A stretch of 64,000 nt of DNA. Source: a bacterium (GTDB lineage Bacteria; Bacillota; Clostridia; Lachnospirales; Lachnospiraceae). The DNA lies in assembly GCA_030539495.1 (NCBI GenBank), contig JAUNRX010000001.1, positions 62,001 to 126,000 of the forward strand, in the 5' to 3' direction. Shown here one piece after another: positions 59,149 to 64,000 of the stretch. Position 1 is the first letter of the stretch. Every line of letters begins with the position of its first letter. The notes below the pieces were generated by a model, which saw only the letters and a list, made by a program, of their open reading frames with translations, made no database searches and was not told where the DNA came from. The translations under genes were made by a program, and so were the position numbers.

Positions 59149-61602
59149 ATGCAAATAGTAAATAAAGAGGAATTTAAGAAGAACGTTACAGATAATCTGA
59201 AAATTTTGTATAGAAAATCATTAAAAGAAGCTTCAGAACAGCAAATATACCAAGCAGTATCCTATGCTGTTAAGGATATGATTATAGACCGCTGGATTGC
59301 AACACATCAAGAATATGAAAAGAAAGACGTTAAGACAGTATACTATTTATCGATGGAATTTTTAATGGGTAGAGCATTAGGAAACTGTATTATTAATTTA
59401 TGTCAGGATCAAGTTATCAAAGAGGCCTTAAGTGATCTTGGAATTGATCTTACAAATATAGAGGATCAAGAACCAGATCCAGCCTTAGGAAATGGTGGTT
59501 TAGGAAGACTGGCTGCCTGTTTCTTAGATTCCTTATCTACTCTTGGATATGCAGCATACGGATGTGGAATTCGCTATAAATACGGTATGTTTGAACAAAA
59601 AATAGAAAATGGATACCAGATTGAAGTACCAGATGAATGGTTGAAAAATGGCTATCCATTTGAAATGAAACGAGCAGAGTACGCAGTAGAAGTAAAGTTT
59701 GGCGGATACGTTCGATATATGAAAGATGAAACAGGGAAAGAGAAATTTGTTCAGGAGAATTATCAGTCTGTCATGGCAGTCCCATATGATATTCCGATTA
59801 TAGGTTATGGTAATAATGTTGTGAACACGTTAAGAATATGGGATGCAGAGGCAATCAGTTCGTTTAATCTAGACTCCTTTGATAAAGGAGATTATCAAAA
59901 GGCTGTGGAGCAGGAGAATCTGGCAAGGACCATTTGTGAAGTATTGTATCCAAATGATAATCATTATGCCGGTAAGGAGCTTCGTTTAAAACAGCAATAC
60001 TTCTTCGTATCTGCAAGTATTCAAAGAGCAGTTAAAAAATATATGGAGCATCATGAGGATGTTCACAAACTATATGAGAAAGTATGTTTTCAATTAAATG
60101 ATACTCACCCAACAGTTACGGTAGCAGAACTTATGAGAATCCTTATGGATGATTACAGTCTATCATGGGATGAAGCTTGGCAGGTAACCACGAAGACATG
60201 TGCGTACACAAACCATACAATTATGTCAGAAGCATTGGAAAAATGGCCGGTTGAGTTATTCTCAAAGCTGCTCCCACGTATTTATCAGATTGTAGAGGAA
60301 ATTAATCGAAGATTTGTAATAGAAATTCAGAATAGATATCCTGGTGATTATAATAAGGTTGCAAGAATGAGCATTGTATACGATGGTCAGGTGAAAATGG
60401 CCCATCTTGCAATTGTAGGAAGTTTCTCTGTCAATGGCGTAGCAAGACTGCATACGGAGATACTGAAAAATCAGCAGTTGAAAGACTTTTATCAAATGAT
60501 GCCCGAGAAATTTAATAATAAAACCAATGGAATCACCCAACGTAGATTCTTACTACATGGAAATCCGCTGTTAGCAGAATGGGTAACAAGAAAGATTGGC
60601 AATGCATGGATTACCCATTTACCAGAAATGAAACGTCTAGTGCCTTTGGCAGATGATGAACAATGCCAAAACGAGTTTATGGAAATCAAATATAAGAATA
60701 AGGTCCGTCTTGCTGAATACATTAAGAAGTATAATAATATTGATGTGGATCCAAACTCCATTTATGATGTACAAGTAAAGCGCCTGCATGAGTATAAACG
60801 TCAGCTGTTAAATATCCTTCATGTTATGTACCTTTATAATGAGCTTAAGAGAAATCCGGAGATGGACTTCTATCCAAGGACCTTTATCTTTGGAGCAAAA
60901 GCAAGTGCAGGATATCGAAGGGCAAAAGCAATTATTAAGTTAATTAATAATGTTGGTGATGTCATTAATAATGATAAATCCATCAATAATAAGATAAAAG
61001 TAGTATTTATTGAGAATTACCGTGTATCCAATGCAGAACTGATCTTTGCGGCATCTGATGTGTCCGAGCAGATTTCAACAGCAAGCAAAGAAGCATCTGG
61101 TACAGGTAATATGAAGTTCATGCTGAACGGTGCAGTGACAATCGGTACGATGGACGGTGCAAATGTTGAGATTGTAGAAGAAGTAGGCAGAGAGAATGCG
61201 GTCATCTTTGGCCTATCTTCCGATGAGGTAATTAACTATGAGAATCATGGTGGATATAATCCAAAGGATATTTACAATTCAGATGTTGAGATTCGTAATG
61301 TCTTAACACAATTGATTAATGGATTTTATTCACCTGAGAATGCTGAGCTGTTCCGGGAACTTTACAATTCCTTATTGGAGCCAATCGATGGTGCTAGAGC
61401 TGATCAATACTTTATTCTAAAGGACTTCAGAGCTTATGTAGAGGCTCAAAGAGAAGTCGAGAAAGCTTATGTGGATCGAAGACGATGGGCGAAGATGGCA
61501 ATGCTCAATACTGCATGCTGTGGTAAATTCTCATCCGACAGGACGATTGAAGAGTATGTAAGGGATATTTGGCATTTAGAGAAAGTAAATGTAGAACTAT
61601 AA
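59149..61602 (+). CDS. glgP: Glycogen/alpha-glucan phosphorylase
   Basis: Enzyme of 817 residues that releases glucose-1-phosphate from glycogen in the cytosol. ATG 59149 follows GGGAGGG; a TTG five codons earlier overlaps that site. It shows YYLSMEFLMGRALGNCI, the LGNGGLGRLAACFLDSL box (about residue 112), and the pyridoxal-phosphate site EASGTGNMKFMLNGAVTIGT (Lys, about residue 652). It stands alone with its own terminator; glycogen stores are often linked to sporulation in Clostridia. Confidence 0.97.
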   Translation: MQIVNKEEFKKNVTDNLKILYRKSLKEASEQQIYQAVSYAVKDMIIDRWIATHQEYEKKDVKTVYYLSMEFLMGRALGNCIINLCQDQVIKEALSDLGIDLTNIEDQEPDPALGNGGLGRLAACFLDSLSTLGYAAYGCGIRYKYGMFEQKIENGYQIEVPDEWLKNGYPFEMKRAEYAVEVKFGGYVRYMKDETGKEKFVQENYQSVMAVPYDIPIIGYGNNVVNTLRIWDAEAISSFNLDSFDKGDYQKAVEQENLARTICEVLYPNDNHYAGKELRLKQQYFFVSASIQRAVKKYMEHHEDVHKLYEKVCFQLNDTHPTVTVAELMRILMDDYSLSWDEAWQVTTKTCAYTNHTIMSEALEKWPVELFSKLLPRIYQIVEEINRRFVIEIQNRYPGDYNKVARMSIVYDGQVKMAHLAIVGSFSVNGVARLHTEILKNQQLKDFYQMMPEKFNNKTNGITQRRFLLHGNPLLAEWVTRKIGNAWITHLPEMKRLVPLADDEQCQNEFMEIKYKNKVRLAEYIKKYNNIDVDPNSIYDVQVKRLHEYKRQLLNILHVMYLYNELKRNPEMDFYPRTFIFGAKASAGYRRAKAIIKLINNVGDVINNDKSINNKIKVVFIENYRVSNAELIFAASDVSEQISTASKEASGTGNMKFMLNGAVTIGTMDGANVEIVEEVGRENAVIFGLSSDEVINYENHGGYNPKDIYNSDVEIRNVLTQLINGFYSPENAELFRELYNSLLEPIDGARADQYFILKDFRAYVEAQREVEKAYVDRRRWAKMAMLNTACCGKFSSDRTIEEYVRDIWHLEKVNVEL

Positions 61603-61606
61603 ATAA

Positions 61607-61655
61607 TTGGGGCATTTGTGACACTGTTTTTTAGGTGGACAAATGCCCTTTTTGA
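61607..61655 (+). terminator. Intrinsic terminator of glgP
   Basis: GGGCATTTGT pairs perfectly with ACAAATGCCC across a 19-nt loop, followed by TTTTT. Confidence 0.85.
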
Positions 61656-61781
61656 GTCATAACAAATAGTAAATCATATAAAAAAACATATACAAATCAT
61701 ATGATAATACAGCCTAAAATGTGGTATTATAGAAGCAATAAGGAATAAATAATGTAAAGTTATTGGAGAGGAGGTTATTGC

Positions 61782-62834
61782 ATGTCAGAGAGACGGAAAA
61801 AAAGATTATCGGCATCAGAAATTTCCGCTTTTTGTGAGCAAATTGCGCTGCTATTAAATGGCGGAATTCCTATTTATGAAGGTACATATATTATGTATCA
61901 GGAAATGGAACAAAAAGAGTTAAGGAAATTGTTGAAAGAGATCGATACTTACGTAAAGGAGAATATTCCTTTATATGAAGCATTGGAAAAGACAGATGTA
62001 TTTCCAGCTTATATGGTACATATGGTTAAAATCGGTGAGACAACAGGAAAATTAGAGGAAGTAATGACCTCTCTTGCAAAATACTATGAGCGAGAGGCTT
62101 CGGTAAAGCTGAGTATAAAGAACGTAGTGTTCTATCCCATTATGATGTTTATAATGATGGGAATAATCTTGCTTGTATTAGTAGTCAAAATTCTGCCTAT
62201 GTTTCAAAATGTATTTCGAGAGCTAGACTCAAATATATCCAAGTCTTCTAGTAACTTGATGTGGGCAAGCATGCTGGTAGGAAAGGTTGTAGCTTGTGGT
62301 GTATTTATAGTCTTTGCAATTATAATAGCGCTTGTCATAATAAATAAAACAAAAAGAGGAAATGAGATGGTTTGCCAGGCAGGAAATCATCTTCCTTATG
62401 TCCGCAGGATTATGTATCGAATTGGAATTGGTAAGTTTGTATCTGCAATGTCTTTAATGATAGGGAGTGGATTGGCAAATGAGGAAGCCTTAGAATTAGT
62501 GAGAGGCCTTATTGATCATCCAACCATAAAGAAACGTATTGGCATGTGTCTTAACACTGTAAAGGATAATGGAAGCTTAGAAGACGCATTACGTGATAAT
62601 AAGCTTATAACAGGAATGAATGGAAGAATGCTAAGCGTAGGGGCAAAAACAGGCGTACTAGATGTGGTATTTGAAAAGCTAAGTCAAAAGTATGATCAAG
62701 AAATCGAGCATTCACTGAATGGAATCTCCACAGTGATAGAGACTATTCTTGTAATTTCTCTTTCTGCCATTGTAGGAGTTGTGTTAATTTCAGTTATGCT
62801 TCCACTAGTAAGCATAATATCATCAATAGGATAG
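61782..62834 (+). CDS. Type II secretion / type IV pilus F-family platform protein
   Basis: Membrane protein of 350 residues with two F domains, as in GspF/PilC: ISAFCEQIALLLNGGIPIYEG with VKIGETTGKLEEVMTSLAKYY in the first half, and SAMSLMIGSGLANEEALELV with LSVGAKTGVLDVVFEKLSQKYD in the second. Three helices lie near residues 115-140, 175-200 and 320-345. It is distinct from the Tad platform pair at 18975-21193. It opens a second cluster with small pseudopilin-like genes downstream. GGAGAGGAGG precedes the ATG. Confidence 0.88.
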   Translation: MSERRKKRLSASEISAFCEQIALLLNGGIPIYEGTYIMYQEMEQKELRKLLKEIDTYVKENIPLYEALEKTDVFPAYMVHMVKIGETTGKLEEVMTSLAKYYEREASVKLSIKNVVFYPIMMFIMMGIILLVLVVKILPMFQNVFRELDSNISKSSSNLMWASMLVGKVVACGVFIVFAIIIALVIINKTKRGNEMVCQAGNHLPYVRRIMYRIGIGKFVSAMSLMIGSGLANEEALELVRGLIDHPTIKKRIGMCLNTVKDNGSLEDALRDNKLITGMNGRMLSVGAKTGVLDVVFEKLSQKYDQEIEHSLNGISTVIETILVISLSAIVGVVLISVMLPLVSIISSIG

Positions 62835-62845
62835 GAGTGATACTC

Positions 62846-63160
62846 TTGAAGGGAAAGAATATCAGACAGATGTTGAAAGGACTACTTCTATCAAGTATAA
62901 CCCTGGTAGTATTTATCACGATCTTATTAAAAGGATTTGTTTATTTTGATGGGGTTAATCAGGTGCAGAGCAAAGAACTGTTGGAGCAGTCAGTACGAAA
63001 GGCTACAGTGGAATGTTATGCAGTGGAAGGTGTTTATCCATCTACCTTGGAGTACTTAGAAGAGAATTATGGCATTATTTATGATAAGGACAAGTATGGA
63101 GTAGAGTATGGGTGTTGGTCATCTAATATAATGCCTACCATTGTTGTTTATAAAAAATAG
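62846..63160 (+). CDS. Small single-helix pseudopilin-like protein
   Basis: Protein of 104 residues; TTG 62846 was chosen because AGGAGTGAT precedes it at normal spacing (a GTG three codons earlier overlaps that site). One N-terminal helix (LLLSSITLVVFITILLKGFVYF) is followed by an extracellular part with VRKATVECYAVEGVYPSTLEYL, which resembles the alpha-helical spine and first loop of pseudopilins. There is no clear prepilin peptidase site. It lies between the F-family protein and a DUF4860 gene. Confidence 0.6.
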   Translation: MKGKNIRQMLKGLLLSSITLVVFITILLKGFVYFDGVNQVQSKELLEQSVRKATVECYAVEGVYPSTLEYLEENYGIIYDKDKYGVEYGCWSSNIMPTIVVYKK

Positions 63161-63184
63161 AGAAGAATAAAATAGGAGGAGAAT

Positions 63185-63679
63185 ATGGAGCAAGGTAATC
63201 GGAAATCCTTTTTTGTGAATTTTATATGTACCATAGGCATATTAGGTGCCTTGGCCGTGTTTTCCTTAGTATTGGCAAACGTAGGAGTGCGTGTATATAA
63301 GAATATAGTAACAGAGAACGCTGATAATTATAAGCTTCGAACATCCTTAGCCTATGTAACGACAAAAGTCAGACAAATGGACCAAGAAGGCAAGGTATAC
63401 ATAGAAAAACGAGAAGGTATTGATGTCTTGGTAATGGAACAAGTCATTGATCATGTGGAATATGAGACATTGATTTACTACTATGCAGGAAGTCTTTATG
63501 AAGTATTTCACGAAAAAGAAAATGAGTTTTATTTATCAGATGGCGCATATGGATATCAAATCATGGAGATTAATGTATTTTCAATGCAGGAAAAGTCAAG
63601 AAACCTGCTGATTTTTACTGCAAAAGACAGTAAAGGGAAAGAAGAAAGTATTACGCTGAATTTAAGGACAAGGAGATAG
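63185..63679 (+). CDS. DUF4860 pseudopilin-like protein
   Basis: Protein of 164 residues. A short cytosolic N-terminus and one helix (FICTIGILGALAVFSLVLANVGV) precede a beta-rich domain with LRTSLAYVTTKVRQMD and VLVMEQVIDHVEYETLIYYYAGSLYE. This matches the family annotated DUF4860, found beside secretion F proteins in Clostridia. Its function is unknown; the layout suggests a minor pseudopilin. Confidence 0.75.
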   Translation: MEQGNRKSFFVNFICTIGILGALAVFSLVLANVGVRVYKNIVTENADNYKLRTSLAYVTTKVRQMDQEGKVYIEKREGIDVLVMEQVIDHVEYETLIYYYAGSLYEVFHEKENEFYLSDGAYGYQIMEINVFSMQEKSRNLLIFTAKDSKGKEESITLNLRTRR

Positions 63680-63683
63680 GCAT

Positions 63684-64000
63684 ATGAGTAGTAAAATAAA
63701 AAGCCGCAGACTGAACGCCTCCATGCTGGAAATCATATGTACTCTCGGAATATTAGTCGTAGTCAGTGTACTATTGTTGAAGCTATTTTTAGGAGCCAAC
63801 TCGTTAGAAACGAAGGCAAGGGATATCAGTGAAGCATGTATTTTGGCAGAGTCTATGGCAGAGACCATAAAAGGAAGTAATTCCATAGAGGAAGCATTAA
63901 AGACATTGAAGGTAAATCAAATTCAAGATAACTATACGACTTCCATTTATGAAAAGTATTATGATACAGACTGGAAGCCAGTAAAGAAGAAAAGCCGTTA
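63684..64000 (+). CDS. Pseudopilin-like protein, 3' end outside window
   Basis: At least 105 residues are visible, beginning MSSKIKSRRLNASMLEIICT; no stop occurs before base 64000. A short basic leader is followed by the helix LEIICTLGILVVVSVLLLKLFLGA and then EACILAESMAETIKG, similar to the N-terminal helix of type II secretion GspI/J-like pseudopilins. The Glu in MLEI may be the +5 residue. It starts 4 bp after the DUF4860 stop, so it is part of the same operon. Confidence 0.65.
   Translation, partial: MSSKIKSRRLNASMLEIICTLGILVVVSVLLLKLFLGANSLETKARDISEACILAESMAETIKGSNSIEEALKTLKVNQIQDNYTTSIYEKYYDTDWKPVKKKSR

Overview
The window reads as the chromosome of a low-GC (roughly 35-40 %), motile, endospore-forming, Gram-positive anaerobe of the Clostridia, most likely Lachnospiraceae or a close relative. 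Sporulation genes (bofA, spoIIR, cotS-like, ytvI-like, veg, a DUF3794/LysM coat protein), flagellin with FliS, a Tad-type pilus without an outer-membrane secretin, sortase and SipW-type surface proteins, T-box leaders and a THF riboswitch all point that way. I do not name a species. No rRNA, tRNA, CRISPR, transposase or prophage was found.

Layout. 1-5100: a surface-fibre locus on the + strand (large fibro-slime/SpaA-repeat adhesin cut by the window edge, SipW-type signal peptidase, two SipW-dependent TasA-like proteins, an LPKTG sortase substrate). 5190-8250: a tiny CD1375-like ORF, then a leftward ArsR/P1B-ATPase metal-efflux operon with a clear operator. 8350-9710: an unknown protein overlapping a PII-like gene, and dtd. 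9820-15070: a motility operon (very large FliK-like protein, flagellin, FliS), probably under a sigma-28 promoter. 15276-16082: DUF2508 and bofA, diverging. 16194-27624: a complete Gram-positive Tad pilus operon (two prepilin peptidases, TadZ, TadA, TadB, an enlarged TadC, Flp pilin, DUF5702, two TadE-like proteins, FHA protein). 27712-30947: rhomboid protease, flavodoxin-SCP2 fusion and YtvI-like permease. 30969-33840: Pro T-box/proS, then folT under a THF riboswitch. 33935-41010: cca, cotS-like, PEGA protein, PrcB-like lipoprotein, veg, DUF3794-LysM. 41064-46187: ispE-gntR, spoIIR, ddl-murI-DUF1934. 46160-46790: a hairpin chain and a 110-bp structured tandem repeat. 46791-54721: small membrane protein, plsC, M15 peptidase, pncB, and an ABC exporter with its YtrA-type repressor. 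54783-58870: Ile T-box, a hairpin-rich insertion and ileS. 59149-61654: glycogen phosphorylase. 61782-64000: the start of a second type II secretion/type IV pilus-like cluster, cut by the window edge.

How the parts work together. The window holds three surface-appendage systems (SipW/TasA-type fibres, Tad pili, flagella) plus part of a fourth secretion-like cluster, so adhesion, biofilm and motility dominate it. Sporulation and cell-wall genes are interleaved.

The most unusual signals are non-coding. Two homologous hairpin elements (38568-38767 and 55101-55466) share an 11-nt internal motif at the same place inside a stem whose base pairs have changed in a compensatory way; one lies between the ileS T-box terminator and ileS. 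A separate 110-bp GC-richer tandem array also carries a compensatory change. These are the best candidates for undescribed RNA elements. Two genes (16194, 5199) appear to start at AUU/AUC codons placed behind strong Shine-Dalgarno sequences.
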